Positions 8,738 to 17,704 of a stretch of 64,000 nucleotides of DNA are shown here, piece after piece. Location of the stretch: NCBI GenBank assembly GCA_947503105.1, contig CANNCM010000004.1, positions 62,001 through 126,000 on the forward strand, read 5' to 3'. Position 1 is the stretch's first letter. Each line of letters opens with the position of its first letter. The notes below the pieces were generated by a model, which saw only the letters and a list, made by a program, of their open reading frames with translations, was not told the DNA's origin and did not search any database. Origin of the DNA: an uncultured Flavobacteriaceae bacterium. Its GTDB lineage: Bacteria > Bacteroidota > Bacteroidia > Flavobacteriales > Flavobacteriaceae. The position numbers were made by a program, and so were the translations under genes.

Positions 8738-9808
8738 ATGCAGGGATTAACGGCACTGGCATTCCAGAAATTTAAACAAAACTACTTGGGAATGGCTAGT
8801 GTTTTTTTTATTTTATTTATCGGATTTGTATCCATCTTCGCCTACGTTTTAGCACCAGATTCTACTCGGTATGCCAATCAAATGCATTTAAGTATTCATT
8901 CCAAACCTCCGGGGTTTGATGTGCAAATGCTTATACAGTCTAATCCAAAAAAAGGAAATCAAAATCAATTAGAAAAAATTTTATTTGGCTCAAAATTTCC
9001 TGACGATCAACAGCCTATTTCTAGTTATAGAGTAGAAGGAGAAAATTTGATATATACGCCATATGAGGCAAAACATATTGAAGGATTGGAGCAAACCATC
9101 AATTATTTGCAAAATCCAAAACCATATGTAGAACATAAAACTTTTTATTTAGGAACTGATAATTATGGAAGAGATGTTTTGAGTCGGCTACTTGTTGGTG
9201 CTCGAATTTCTTTTTTTATAGGGTTTGTTGCTGTTTTTATTTCCTTAATTATAGGGTTATTTTTCGGCAGTATTTCGGGGTATTTTGGAGGGAAAATAGA
9301 TCGCGTCATTATGTTTTTAATAAATGTAACGTGGTCAATTCCTACACTTTTGCTTGTTATTGCTATCACCTTGGCGCTAGGCAAAGGGTATTGGCAGGTT
9401 TTTATAGCGGTGGGTCTAACCATGTGGGTAGAAGTTGCAAGAGTTGTTCGTGGTGAAGTGATGCGTGTAAAAGAGCAACAGTACATAACTGCGGCTCGAG
9501 CTTTGGGATACACAGATTTTAGAATCATTTTCAAGCATATTCTCCCCAATATTATGGCACCTGTCATAGTGATTTCTGCGGCAAATTTTGCTGCTGCAAT
9601 TCTTATCGAAAGTGGACTTAGTTTTTTGGGTATAGGCGCGCAACCCCCTATGGCCAGTTGGGGAGCTATGATTAAAACGCATTATAATGCTATTGTTTTG
9701 GGACAACCCTACTTGGCCATTATTCCAGGACTTTGCATAATGAGTCTTGTCATGGCTTTTATGCTGATGGGCAATACCCTACGTGAGGCCTTGGATGTGA
9801 AAGCTTAG
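8738..9808 (+). CDS. OppC/DppC-type ABC transporter permease
   Basis: An inner-membrane permease for peptide or nickel-type uptake, 356 aa. The first helix (about 20-40) is followed by a periplasmic stretch of about 100 residues. The BPD-type transmembrane domain comes next, with the EAA loop visible as AARALGYTDFRIIFKHILP. The ribosome site AGGAG lies just before the ATG and 11 bp after the protease gene. No ATPase or binding protein is next to it, which is common for Bacteroidota Opp genes, so the substrate is unknown. Confidence 0.9.
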   Translation: MQGLTALAFQKFKQNYLGMASVFFILFIGFVSIFAYVLAPDSTRYANQMHLSIHSKPPGFDVQMLIQSNPKKGNQNQLEKILFGSKFPDDQQPISSYRVEGENLIYTPYEAKHIEGLEQTINYLQNPKPYVEHKTFYLGTDNYGRDVLSRLLVGARISFFIGFVAVFISLIIGLFFGSISGYFGGKIDRVIMFLINVTWSIPTLLLVIAITLALGKGYWQVFIAVGLTMWVEVARVVRGEVMRVKEQQYITAARALGYTDFRIIFKHILPNIMAPVIVISAANFAAAILIESGLSFLGIGAQPPMASWGAMIKTHYNAIVLGQPYLAIIPGLCIMSLVMAFMLMGNTLREALDVKA

Positions 9809-9810
9809 AA

Positions 9811-10347
9811 TTATTTTTTTTGTTCTGGAGGGTATTTAGATAAAATAGAGGCTACAAATTCTTTGATGCGTTCTTCTTTACGATCCATCCGAAAAGCCAA
9901 ATAGCCTTGCCCAATACCTTGCCAAACAAGCTCTTTTTTATTGGCGTCAATCAAATCAATAAAAAGAGTACCACGTGTAGAATTGGTTACATTGGTTTGG
10001 TTCCAGCCCATCATTGGACCCCAGCCCCAACCCCAGCCCCAGCCATTCATACCGAAGTTTTGGTTATAAACATTGACTTCTTGGCGTTCTTTTGTAAAGA
10101 TGTTTACTAGCAAATCGGGAGTTTTTGATTTTGTAAAACCTTTTGCCAAAAGTTCAGTTTCAATAGCTCGTAAAATTCTGCGTTTGTCCAAATCACTAAT
10201 TTCAGCTTTGTCTATTCCATCTTTGAAGAATGCGAACGTTTTGTAGGCATTGAAATTTGCTGAACTATCATAATCGGCAGCCACTCGTACAGAATCACAA
10301 GATGTACTAATGAGTGCTACAAATAGGAGTAATAAAAAGCGTTTCAT
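9811..10347 (-). CDS. DUF4136 lipoprotein
   Basis: An exported lipoprotein of 178 aa with lipobox ISTSC (Cys 17). The core is DUF4136, with the typical opening DYDSSANFNAYKTFAFF and a later KKELVWQGIGQG segment. A low-complexity loop with alternating Gly-Trp (GWGWGWGWGP) precedes the last strands. The family is widespread in Bacteroidota envelopes and has no settled function. It converges with the OppC-type gene, with 2 bp between the stops. Confidence 0.9.
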   Translation of the reverse strand: MKRFLLLLFVALISTSCDSVRVAADYDSSANFNAYKTFAFFKDGIDKAEISDLDKRRILRAIETELLAKGFTKSKTPDLLVNIFTKERQEVNVYNQNFGMNGWGWGWGWGPMMGWNQTNVTNSTRGTLFIDLIDANKKELVWQGIGQGYLAFRMDRKEERIKEFVASILSKYPPEQKK

Positions 10348-10362
10348 AAATTATTTTTTAAG

Positions 10363-12363
10363 TTAAAATGAATTGAAAAGCGTATCGTCAACGGTATTTG
10401 GAATGGTTACTTTTAGGTTTGGTTCTTGCTCCATAGCTCGTTTTATAGCAAAAATTGCACCATCGTTACGAGCCCAATTTCGTCTAGCAATTCCATTATT
10501 TACATCCCAAAATAACATTGATTTTAATTTTCTTTCTGATGCTTTAGAACCATCAAGAACCATACCAAAGCCACCGTTGATGACCTCGCCCCAACCAACG
10601 CCACCTCCGTTGTGTATGCTCACCCAAGTGGCGCCTCGAAAACTATCACCAATCACATTTTGAATCGCCATATCGGCCGTATATTTAGATCCATCATAAA
10701 TATTACTCGTTTCTCTGTACGGTGAGTCTGTTCCAGAAACATCATGATGATCTCGACCTAGAATAATGGGACCAATTTTTCCTTCAGCAATCGCAGCATT
10801 GAATGCAGAGGCTATTTTCATACGGCCTTCGGCATCAGCATACAAAATACGTGCTTGTGATCCAACAACAAGATTGTTGCTTTGAGCGCCTTTTATCCAT
10901 TGGATATTATCTTGCATTTGCTGTTGGATTTCTGCTGGTGCTGTAGCTTGAATTTTCTCTAAAACTTCACAGGCAATCGCATCAGTTTTTGCTAAATCTT
11001 CTGGAGCGCCACTAGCACAAACCCATCGAAAAGGGCCAAAACCATAGTCGAAACACATGGGGCCCATAATGTCTTGTACATAGCTTGGGTAAATAAAATC
11101 TTCTTTATTTTCTTTTAAAATTTCAGCACCTGCACGTGAGGCTTCCAAGAGAAATGCATTCCCATAATCAAAAAAGTAAGTACCTTTATGTGTGTGTTTT
11201 TTTACAATAGCGGCATGACGCAACAAGCTTTCCTTCACCTTTTTTCGAAACAATTCTGGGGCTTCATTCATCATTATGTTGGCCTCTTCAAAGGTCATCC
11301 CAACAGGATAGTAACCGCCTGCCCACGGATTGTGCAATGAGGTTTGATCACTTCCAATATCTACAAAAAGACCTGCATCAAAAAATGCTTCCCATACCTC
11401 AATCACATTGCCTTGATAGGCAATAGATACAATTTCTTTATGTTGTTGAGCTGTTTTTACGCGCTTAATCAATTCATTTACACACGAATAAACTTCATCC
11501 ACCCAGCCTTGTGAGTGTCTTGTTTGTGTTGCTTTTGGGTTCACTTCAGCACAAATCGTAATACACTTTGCAATATTTCCAGCTTTTGGTTGAGCACCAC
11601 TCATACCGCCCAGTCCGGCAGTTAAAAAAATATGTCCTTCGGGACTTTTTTTTATTTTCCTAAAAGCATTTAGAACCGTTATGGTAGTCCCGTGAACAAT
11701 ACCTTGTGGGCCAATATACATATAACTCCCTGCTGTCATCTGTCCATATTGAGTAACCCCAAGCGCATTAAATTTTTCCCAATCATTTGGTTTAGAGTAA
11801 TTTGGAATCATCATTCCGTTCGTGACAACAACTCTTGGTGCGTCTTTATGTGAAGGAAAAAGTCCCATAGGATGACCTGAGTACATGACCAGGGTTTGTT
11901 CCTCGTTCATTTCAGACAAATACTTCATAGTGAGTCGGTATTGCGCCCAATTGGAAAACACCCCACCGTTACCGCCATAGGTGATCAATTCGTGAGGGTG
12001 TTGTGCTACTGCATCGTCCAAATTATTTTGAATCATTAGCATAATTGCCGCTGCTTCTTTGCTTTTTGCAGGGTAGTCCTCTATTGGACGAGCAAATATT
12101 TTATGGTCCGGTCTAAATCGATACATATAGATGCGACCATAAGTTTCAAGCTCTTCTTTAAATTCGTTTATTAGTATAGAATGAAATTTTTTATCGAAAT
12201 AGCGAAGGGCATTTTTCAAAGCCAGTGTTTGCTCTTCTTTTTTTAGTATTGCTTTTCTTTTTGGAGCGTGATTATAGTTGAGATCATAGGGTTTATTAGG
12301 AGGTAAATAATTTGGAATTCCTTCAATAATTTCATCTTGAAAAGTCTTAATGTGTGTGTTCAT
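10363..12363 (-). CDS. hutU: Urocanate hydratase
   Basis: HutU converts urocanate to imidazolonepropionate in histidine degradation using tightly bound NAD. From the ATG at 12363 the protein is 666 aa. Characteristic segments include YGGNGGVFSNWAQYR, YIGPQGIVHGTT, the nucleotide-binding GLGGMSGAQ and WVSIHNGGGVGWGE. It is longer than the ~555-aa classical HutU, as is usual for the Bacteroidota form. An upstream in-frame start would extend into the preceding small gene, so 12363 is preferred. No other hut gene is in the window. Confidence 0.96.
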   Translation of the reverse strand: MNTHIKTFQDEIIEGIPNYLPPNKPYDLNYNHAPKRKAILKKEEQTLALKNALRYFDKKFHSILINEFKEELETYGRIYMYRFRPDHKIFARPIEDYPAKSKEAAAIMLMIQNNLDDAVAQHPHELITYGGNGGVFSNWAQYRLTMKYLSEMNEEQTLVMYSGHPMGLFPSHKDAPRVVVTNGMMIPNYSKPNDWEKFNALGVTQYGQMTAGSYMYIGPQGIVHGTTITVLNAFRKIKKSPEGHIFLTAGLGGMSGAQPKAGNIAKCITICAEVNPKATQTRHSQGWVDEVYSCVNELIKRVKTAQQHKEIVSIAYQGNVIEVWEAFFDAGLFVDIGSDQTSLHNPWAGGYYPVGMTFEEANIMMNEAPELFRKKVKESLLRHAAIVKKHTHKGTYFFDYGNAFLLEASRAGAEILKENKEDFIYPSYVQDIMGPMCFDYGFGPFRWVCASGAPEDLAKTDAIACEVLEKIQATAPAEIQQQMQDNIQWIKGAQSNNLVVGSQARILYADAEGRMKIASAFNAAIAEGKIGPIILGRDHHDVSGTDSPYRETSNIYDGSKYTADMAIQNVIGDSFRGATWVSIHNGGGVGWGEVINGGFGMVLDGSKASERKLKSMLFWDVNNGIARRNWARNDGAIFAIKRAMEQEPNLKVTIPNTVDDTLFNSF

Positions 12364-12368
12364 AATTA

Positions 12369-12530
12369 TTAGTTTTGAATACGTTTTGAGGTATTGTATC
12401 CATAGGGGCAATGCCTGCAATTACTTTCGCAGCAATAGCCGCGTTTCAGGTGATATTGTTCTGTAAAACAGCGATAGCCTTGTGGTGTCATATAAAAATC
12501 ACCGTCCTCTATCGGGGGATTACGTTTCAT
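12369..12530 (-). CDS. Cys-rich DUF5522 protein, 53 aa
   Basis: A short gene 5 bp upstream of hutU on the same strand. The 53-residue product has the pattern GYCCESNCRHCPYGY near its C-terminus (Cys 33, 34, 38 and 41), preceded by DFYMTPQGYRCFTEQYHLKRG. This matches the small DUF5522 family. Four clustered Cys suggest a metal or Fe-S site, which is inference. The close spacing implies co-transcription with hutU. Confidence 0.82.
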   Translation of the reverse strand: MKRNPPIEDGDFYMTPQGYRCFTEQYHLKRGYCCESNCRHCPYGYNTSKRIQN

Positions 12531-12719
12531 CGGATTATATATTATTTTTTTAGGTCAGATTACATCCATTATGTACACTCCGCTGTAAATCAAAAAATCT
12601 GGAATGGATGATTCATCATCAACAAATATAATGTAATTTTCAAATACCAATTTTTCTTTTTTTGAATTCAAATGCTTTTAAGATTTAGTATTTTTACTCT
12701 AAAGTTTACAAAGTCATCC

Positions 12720-13610
12720 ATGTTAAATTTGCAACACGTTCAAAATATAAAGTTGACTTCTCAAGTTTTTCTAAAACCTGAGTACAAAATACACGATACG
12801 GTTTCTGGAAATAAATTCAGAAAATTGAAATACAACCTCAAAGTTGTTCAAGAACAAGGGTGGTATGGCATCCTAACTTTTGGAGGTGCATTTTCAAATC
12901 ATATTGCGGCTACCGCTGCAGCCGGTCAATTACTCAAAATCCCAACACTTGGAATTATACGAGGAGAAGAATTGGCATCAAAAATTGAAACTAACCCAAC
13001 ATTGGCCTATGCCAAATCTTGCGGTATGCAGTTTGAATTTGTAAGCCGTTCCGTTTATAAACAAAAAAGCGACAATTCATATCTTGAAGATCTTCAAGAG
13101 AACTATCCCAATTATTATATCATTCCAGAAGGGGGAACCAACGATTTTGCAATAAAAGGGTGTAAGGAAATTTTAATAAAATCAGATGAGATATATGACG
13201 TTATTTGTTGCCCTGTTGGAACTGGTGGTACAATTTCTGGCCTCATAAATTCAAGTTTACCAACACAAAAAATAATTGGCTTTCCAGTACTAAAAGGTGC
13301 ATTTTTAAACGAAGATATTTGTAAATTTGCGACGCAATCCAATTGGGAGTTGTGCCATGACTATCATTTTGGAGGTTATGCAAAGGTGGATTCAGATTTA
13401 ATCCATTTTATAAATAGTTTTAAAACAGAATTTAAAATTCCACTCGATCCCGTATATACAGGTAAAATGATGTTTGGTATATTTGATTTATTACAAAAAG
13501 GTGTGTTATCGGCGTCCACAAAAATATTGGCAATTCACACAGGAGGACTGCAAGGAATTGAAGGCATGAACCAACAATTGAAACAAAAAAGAATGGCATT
13601 GATTGCTTAG
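12720..13610 (+). CDS. PLP-dependent enzyme of the ACC deaminase / D-cysteine desulfhydrase family
   Basis: A fold-type II PLP enzyme of 296 aa. The PLP lysine is in SGNKFRKLKYNL, followed by FGGAFSNHIAATA, which binds the cofactor phosphate or substrate. PVGTGGTISGL and a C-terminal IHTGGLQG complete the family pattern. An earlier ATG at 12672 would add 16 residues (LLRFSIFTLKF) that look unlike the family, so 12720 is preferred. The annotation as aminocyclopropane-carboxylate deaminase is generic, and D-cysteine or another amino acid may be the true substrate. It starts a run of three tightly packed genes ending in hemL. Confidence 0.85.
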   Translation: MLNLQHVQNIKLTSQVFLKPEYKIHDTVSGNKFRKLKYNLKVVQEQGWYGILTFGGAFSNHIAATAAAGQLLKIPTLGIIRGEELASKIETNPTLAYAKSCGMQFEFVSRSVYKQKSDNSYLEDLQENYPNYYIIPEGGTNDFAIKGCKEILIKSDEIYDVICCPVGTGGTISGLINSSLPTQKIIGFPVLKGAFLNEDICKFATQSNWELCHDYHFGGYAKVDSDLIHFINSFKTEFKIPLDPVYTGKMMFGIFDLLQKGVLSASTKILAIHTGGLQGIEGMNQQLKQKRMALIA

Positions 13611-13613
13611 ATT

Positions 13614-14387
13614 ATGAAAAAAACTATAGGATTATTACTACTGTGTATTGTAGTGTCGAGTTGTGGTACACGCAAAAAAGCTAATCGTAAAAAAGAAGTA
13701 AGAGTAGAGGTTACAATTCCACCCAGAGAAACCCCCAAGACCTCTCCAGTAGTCATCACACCAACATACAATTCTACAACAGAGTATATTGCATTTTTTA
13801 AGGGCGTAGCAATCCATGAAATGAAACTTTATGGCATACCTGCAAGCATCACTTTAGCACAAGGAATTTTAGAATCAGGTTCAGGTAGAGGACGATTGGC
13901 AAGAGATGCCAACAATCATTTTGGGATCAAATGCCACGATTGGACAGGGCCGAGAGTGTATCATGATGACGATAGAGCTCAGGAATGTTTTAGAAAATAT
14001 AATGATCCCAACCAATCTTACAGGGATCACTCTTTATTTTTGGCCAAAAGAAAACGTTATGCAAATCTATTTAAACACAAAGCAACCGATTATAAGGCTT
14101 GGGCACGAGGATTGAAAAAAGCAGGTTATGCAACCGATCCAAAATACCCTCAAAAACTCATTAGTCTTATCGAACGTTATGAATTGTACAAATACGATAT
14201 TTTTGACGCCAAAAAAAGGGCTCAAAAGCAGCAATCTTACAGCGAAAAACATACAGTTCAAAAAGGAGACACGTTATATTCTATTTCCAAACGATATGGG
14301 CTTAGTGTAGAACGCCTAAAAGCGTTAAATAAATTAAATTCCAATATGCTAAGTATTGGCCAAACCCTCATCATTACATCAAATTAA
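13614..14387 (+). CDS. Glucosaminidase-LysM lipoprotein (peptidoglycan hydrolase)
   Basis: A 257-aa lipoprotein with lipobox VVSSC (Cys 17) and a basic linker. A FlgJ/mannosyl-glycoprotein endo-N-acetylglucosaminidase domain follows (about 58-190). It contains [15 protein letters not shown] with the catalytic Glu, and HFGIKCHDW. The C-terminus is one LysM module ([13 protein letters not shown] to IGQTLIIT) that binds glycan chains. It probably cleaves or remodels peptidoglycan at the outer membrane inner face. It is spaced 3 bp after the PLP enzyme and 5 bp before hemL. Confidence 0.92.
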   Translation: MKKTIGLLLLCIVVSSCGTRKKANRKKEVRVEVTIPPRETPKTSPVVITPTYNSTTEYIAFFKGVAIHEMKLYGIPASITLAQGILESGSGRGRLARDANNHFGIKCHDWTGPRVYHDDDRAQECFRKYNDPNQSYRDHSLFLAKRKRYANLFKHKATDYKAWARGLKKAGYATDPKYPQKLISLIERYELYKYDIFDAKKRAQKQQSYSEKHTVQKGDTLYSISKRYGLSVERLKALNKLNSNMLSIGQTLIITSN

Positions 14388-14392
14388 AGTGT

Positions 14393-15679
14393 ATGAAATA
14401 CCAACGCAGTAGTCAATTATTTAAAGAAGCCAATGCCGTAATTCCAGGAGGTGTAAACTCGCCTGTTCGAGCGTTTAAGGCAGTTGGTGGTACGCCAATA
14501 TTCGTAAAAAAAGCCGAAGGGCCCTATTTGTATGATGAAGATGGAAATCGGTTGATTGATTATATTAATTCTTGGGGGCCTATGATTTTGGGGCATGCCT
14601 ACAAACCAGTCGTAGAGGCAGTGATAGACAAAGCAAAAAAAGGAACTTCTTTTGGTATGCCAACAGAAATTGAAACAAAAATTGCAGAATTGGCCGTTTC
14701 TATGGTCCCCAATATCGATAAAATTAGATTTGTAAATTCTGGAACGGAGGCCTGCATGAGTGCTGTGCGATTGGCACGTGGGTTTACAGGAAAAGAAAAA
14801 ATTATAAAATTTGCAGGTTGTTATCACGGGCACTCCGATTCCTTTTTGATACAAGCGGGGAGTGGTGCTGTAACTTTCGGTAGCCCCAATAGTCCTGGAG
14901 TTACTCAAGGCACTGCAAAAGACACATTGCTTGCGCCCTACAACAATCTGGAAGCTGTAAAGGCAATTTTTGAAGCCAATCAAAATGAAATTGCAGCCAT
15001 AATCGTAGAGCCAGTAGCAGGAAATATGGGGTGTATCCCCCCTGTAGATGGATTTTTGGAAGGTCTCCGCTCCTTGTGTGATACTCACGAAGCTGTCCTT
15101 ATTTTTGATGAGGTCATGACTGGCTTTCGATTGGCCAAAGGGGGGGTACAAGAGCTTTTTGGGATCAAAGCAGATATTGTTTGTTTTGGCAAAGTCATTG
15201 GGGGTGGACTTCCTGTTGGAGCTTTTGCTGCACGACAAGAAATTATGAGTCATTTGGCACCAGAAGGTCCTGTATACCAAGCCGGAACCTTGAGTGGAAA
15301 TCCGTTGGCTATGGCCGCAGGTCATGCACTTTTGACTGCTTTGAATGAAGATGATGAGGTGTATGAACGTTTGGCTCAAAAAACAGCATATTTACATAAA
15401 GGTATTTCTAAAGCCCTTACAACTTACACTATAAAACACACTATAAATAGAACAGGATCAATGATTTCTATACATTTTTCTGATAGTCCAGTCGTTGATT
15501 TTGCAACAGCGGCTCATGCCAACAACGATCGTTTCAAAGCGTTTTTTCATGGCATGCTAGATGCAGGTATTTATATAGCTCCTAGTGCTTTTGAAAGTTG
15601 GTTTATTACAGACGCCTTATCTTATGAGGATTTGGATTTTACGATTGCTGCTGTAGAATCTGTAGCAAAAGACTTATAA
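14393..15679 (+). CDS. hemL: Glutamate-1-semialdehyde 2,1-aminomutase
   Basis: HemL makes 5-aminolevulinate from glutamate-1-semialdehyde in the C5 haem pathway. The 428-aa length is standard. It opens with [12 protein letters not shown], has [14 protein letters not shown] and the Asp of [10 protein letters not shown], and its PLP lysine is K267 in [15 protein letters not shown]. The stop overlaps the converging PAS gene by 6 bp. It ends a compact cluster beginning with the PLP-dependent enzyme. Confidence 0.97.
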   Translation: MKYQRSSQLFKEANAVIPGGVNSPVRAFKAVGGTPIFVKKAEGPYLYDEDGNRLIDYINSWGPMILGHAYKPVVEAVIDKAKKGTSFGMPTEIETKIAELAVSMVPNIDKIRFVNSGTEACMSAVRLARGFTGKEKIIKFAGCYHGHSDSFLIQAGSGAVTFGSPNSPGVTQGTAKDTLLAPYNNLEAVKAIFEANQNEIAAIIVEPVAGNMGCIPPVDGFLEGLRSLCDTHEAVLIFDEVMTGFRLAKGGVQELFGIKADIVCFGKVIGGGLPVGAFAARQEIMSHLAPEGPVYQAGTLSGNPLAMAAGHALLTALNEDDEVYERLAQKTAYLHKGISKALTTYTIKHTINRTGSMISIHFSDSPVVDFATAAHANNDRFKAFFHGMLDAGIYIAPSAFESWFITDALSYEDLDFTIAAVESVAKDL

Positions 15680-16285
15680 CACTTCTTTTTCTAGTGCAAG
15701 AAAATGTGTCGTTTTTGCTTTGTTATACAGCGGGAAAATATGCACTTCACAAAGGTATTCCGTATGGTTTTTTCGATAATTAATTAGTCTTGTTTGAAAG
15801 GGCCTATCTTTTTTTAGTGCAGAAGCTATTTCTTCCTTAGTCTTTCTAGACGTTTTTGGCCCTTGCAAAAAACCAGCGGTTTTATCCAGAGCTTCTTTTT
15901 TGGTATAGCCTGTCATGGCTGTAAAACCTTCATTGACCCACATGATTTTTTGCTTTTTGTCTGTAAGGATAATGGTGCTAAAATCTACTGAATTGAATAG
16001 TTTTTCAATATTATTTTTCCAACGATATTTTTTAGCATAGTTTTTTATTTTCTTCAAATCCATGCATTTTTTTGAAGCGTTTAATTTTCTGAAATATTGA
16101 TCACTAAACATATCCCAACTGATGAGTGGCATAATTTTGGAACACTCGTCATCTACTGTGTTGTCAATTTCATTAAATATTTCTACGTTTGCATTAGATA
16201 GAAAAATATCTAGGCACATTAAGTTATTGAGGTTATGTTTCATAGCAGTTGGGTTAGGTTGAATACACATAAAATCATCAAACAT
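15674..16285 (-). CDS. LOV-like PAS domain protein lacking the photoactive cysteine
   Basis: A soluble 203-aa protein with a PAS domain at about residues 95-200. It contains [30 protein letters not shown] and a GFLQGPKTS segment, then [19 protein letters not shown]. The FLQGP and [16 protein letters not shown] layout is that of LOV domains. The NCRFLQG motif is replaced by TAGFLQG, so the adduct-forming Cys is absent. The N-terminal 90 residues match nothing I recognise. No output domain is present, so it may sense a ligand or act through partners. Confidence 0.75.
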   Translation of the reverse strand: MFDDFMCIQPNPTAMKHNLNNLMCLDIFLSNANVEIFNEIDNTVDDECSKIMPLISWDMFSDQYFRKLNASKKCMDLKKIKNYAKKYRWKNNIEKLFNSVDFSTIILTDKKQKIMWVNEGFTAMTGYTKKEALDKTAGFLQGPKTSRKTKEEIASALKKDRPFQTRLINYRKNHTEYLCEVHIFPLYNKAKTTHFLALEKEVL

Positions 16286-16380
16286 TGTGCCTTTATCAAT
16301 AAAATCGGAAATTATTTGAAATATGCGATGTATTTCTTTAAAGTTATGAATTCAATTTTATAAAAAATAAAATAAAAAAA

Positions 16381-16404
16381 AGCGACTTCAAATTTGAAGT
16401 CGCT
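16381..16404 (-). terminator. Perfect-palindrome terminator of the type II glutamine synthetase gene
   Basis: A 24-bp perfect palindrome (arms GCGACTTCAAA and TTTGAAGTCGC plus one A-T pair) with A runs on the left and T runs on the right. It gives a U-tract hairpin on both strands. It lies 30 bp after the glnA stop on the minus strand and 96 bp before the PAS gene start. Confidence 0.85.
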
Positions 16405-16433
16405 TTTTTATAAATTACAATTTCTGTTTTAAA

Positions 16434-17450
16434 TTACAGCTCTGCAGATTTTACAGTTTTGATGATTCGTGCCGCAATTTTGTATGGATCACCATTAGAA
16501 GCAGGACGTCTGTCTTCTAGCCATCCTTTCCAACCTTTTTCTACAGTGATGATTGGAATTCTAATTGAAGCACCACGGTCTGAAATTCCATAAGAAAAAT
16601 CATTTATTGATGCCGTTTCATGCAATCCAGTTAAACGCTGATCATTAAACTCTCCATAAACAGCAATGTGCTCTTTAACGACTGGTCTGAACGCTTCGCA
16701 TATTTTTTCATAAACTTCTTGAGAACCACAAGTTCTTAAAGTCGTGTTTGAGAAGTTGGCGTGCATTCCCGATCCGTTCCAATCCATATCTTTTCCAAGT
16801 GGTTTTGGATGATAATCAATATAATATCCATATTTCTCAGTCAAACGATCAAGTAAATAACGTGCTACCCAAATTTCATCACCAGCTTTTTGAGCGCCTT
16901 TTGCAAACAATTGGAATTCCCATTGTCCAGAAGCAACCTCTTGGTTGATGCCTTCAAAATTAAGTCCAGCATCAATACACAAATTAGCATGTTCCTCAAC
17001 CAGTTCTCTACCGTGAGTATTTTTCCCGCCTACAGAGCAGTAGTACATCCCTTGAGGTGCTGGATATCCACCAACAGGAAACCCAAGGGGTAGTTGAGTT
17101 TTGGTGTCCATGATAAAATATTCTTGTTCAAATCCAAACCAGAAATCATCATCTTCGTCGTCTATTGTTGCTCTTCCGTTTGATTCGTGTGGTGAGCCGT
17201 CAGCATTCAAGACTTCAGTCATTACCAAATACCCGTCTCTTCTTGCAGGGTCTGGATAAATAGCAACAGGCTTTAATAGGCAGTCCGAAGAGCCGCCTTC
17301 TGCTTGTCGTGTAGATGAACCATCGAAAGACCAAATTGGACAATCTTCCAGTTTTCCACTAAAATTGTCTTCAACTTTGGTTTTACTTCTCATGTTTTGT
17401 GTTGGGAAATACCCATCGAGCCAAATGTATTCTAATTTAGATTTTGCCAT
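16434..17450 (-). CDS. Glutamine synthetase type II (eukaryotic-like GSII)
   Basis: This enzyme ligates ammonia to glutamate with ATP. At 338 aa it is the short GSII form rather than the ~470-aa GSI. Diagnostic segments are YIWLDGYF, PIWSFDGSSTRQAEG, FGFEQEYF (metal Glu), NGSGMHANFS and GASIRIP. It is divergent from a type III synthetase with 254 bp between them. The two may share control elements, although no operator was identified. It has its own TAnnTTTG element and a strong hairpin terminator. Confidence 0.95.
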   Translation of the reverse strand: MAKSKLEYIWLDGYFPTQNMRSKTKVEDNFSGKLEDCPIWSFDGSSTRQAEGGSSDCLLKPVAIYPDPARRDGYLVMTEVLNADGSPHESNGRATIDDEDDDFWFGFEQEYFIMDTKTQLPLGFPVGGYPAPQGMYYCSVGGKNTHGRELVEEHANLCIDAGLNFEGINQEVASGQWEFQLFAKGAQKAGDEIWVARYLLDRLTEKYGYYIDYHPKPLGKDMDWNGSGMHANFSNTTLRTCGSQEVYEKICEAFRPVVKEHIAVYGEFNDQRLTGLHETASINDFSYGISDRGASIRIPIITVEKGWKGWLEDRRPASNGDPYKIAARIIKTVKSAEL

Positions 17451-17486
17451 AATTATATATTTTGTGTACTATAAATGTTTAGGTAA

Positions 17487-17494
17487 CAAATATA
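17487..17494 (-). promoter_or_regulatory. -7 promoter element of the GSII gene
   Basis: The minus strand reads TATATTTG, matching TAnnTTTG, 36 bp before the GSII ATG. No clear -33 TTTG was seen at the usual spacing. Confidence 0.45.
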
Positions 17495-17672
17495 ATAAGA
17501 AGCTTATTTACACTAATAATTTAAGGGTTTAAATTATTAACATATAGGTTTCTTTTATGTAACCCCTATTTTTTTGTGGGTTTCATCAAAATATTTGTAA
17601 TTTTTAGTGTCATAATTTTTTAAATTGTTAATAAAAATTACACGTTTCGCAAATTTTTGGTCGTTAGAATCT

Positions 17673-17680
17673 TAATTTTG
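17673..17680 (+). promoter_or_regulatory. -7 promoter element of the GSIII gene
   Basis: TAATTTTG matches TAnnTTTG and lies 24 bp before the ATG at 17705. A TTTG occurs at 17656 but is closer than the usual 17-23 bp spacer. The element lies inside the stretch that would be coding if an earlier start (17657) were used, which supports the 17705 start. Confidence 0.45.
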
Positions 17681-17704
17681 TATGTGAATACAAAACCTAT
17701 TATT

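Noticed and set aside
12411-12611. Plus-strand frame of 66 codons
   Set aside because: It lies antisense to the DUF5522 gene, whose minus-strand reading gives a recognisable Cys-rich family.
14417-15379. Long minus-strand frame of 320 codons
   Set aside because: It is a shadow of hemL, rich in Cys, Ser and Arg, with no domain. HemL on the plus strand is unmistakable.
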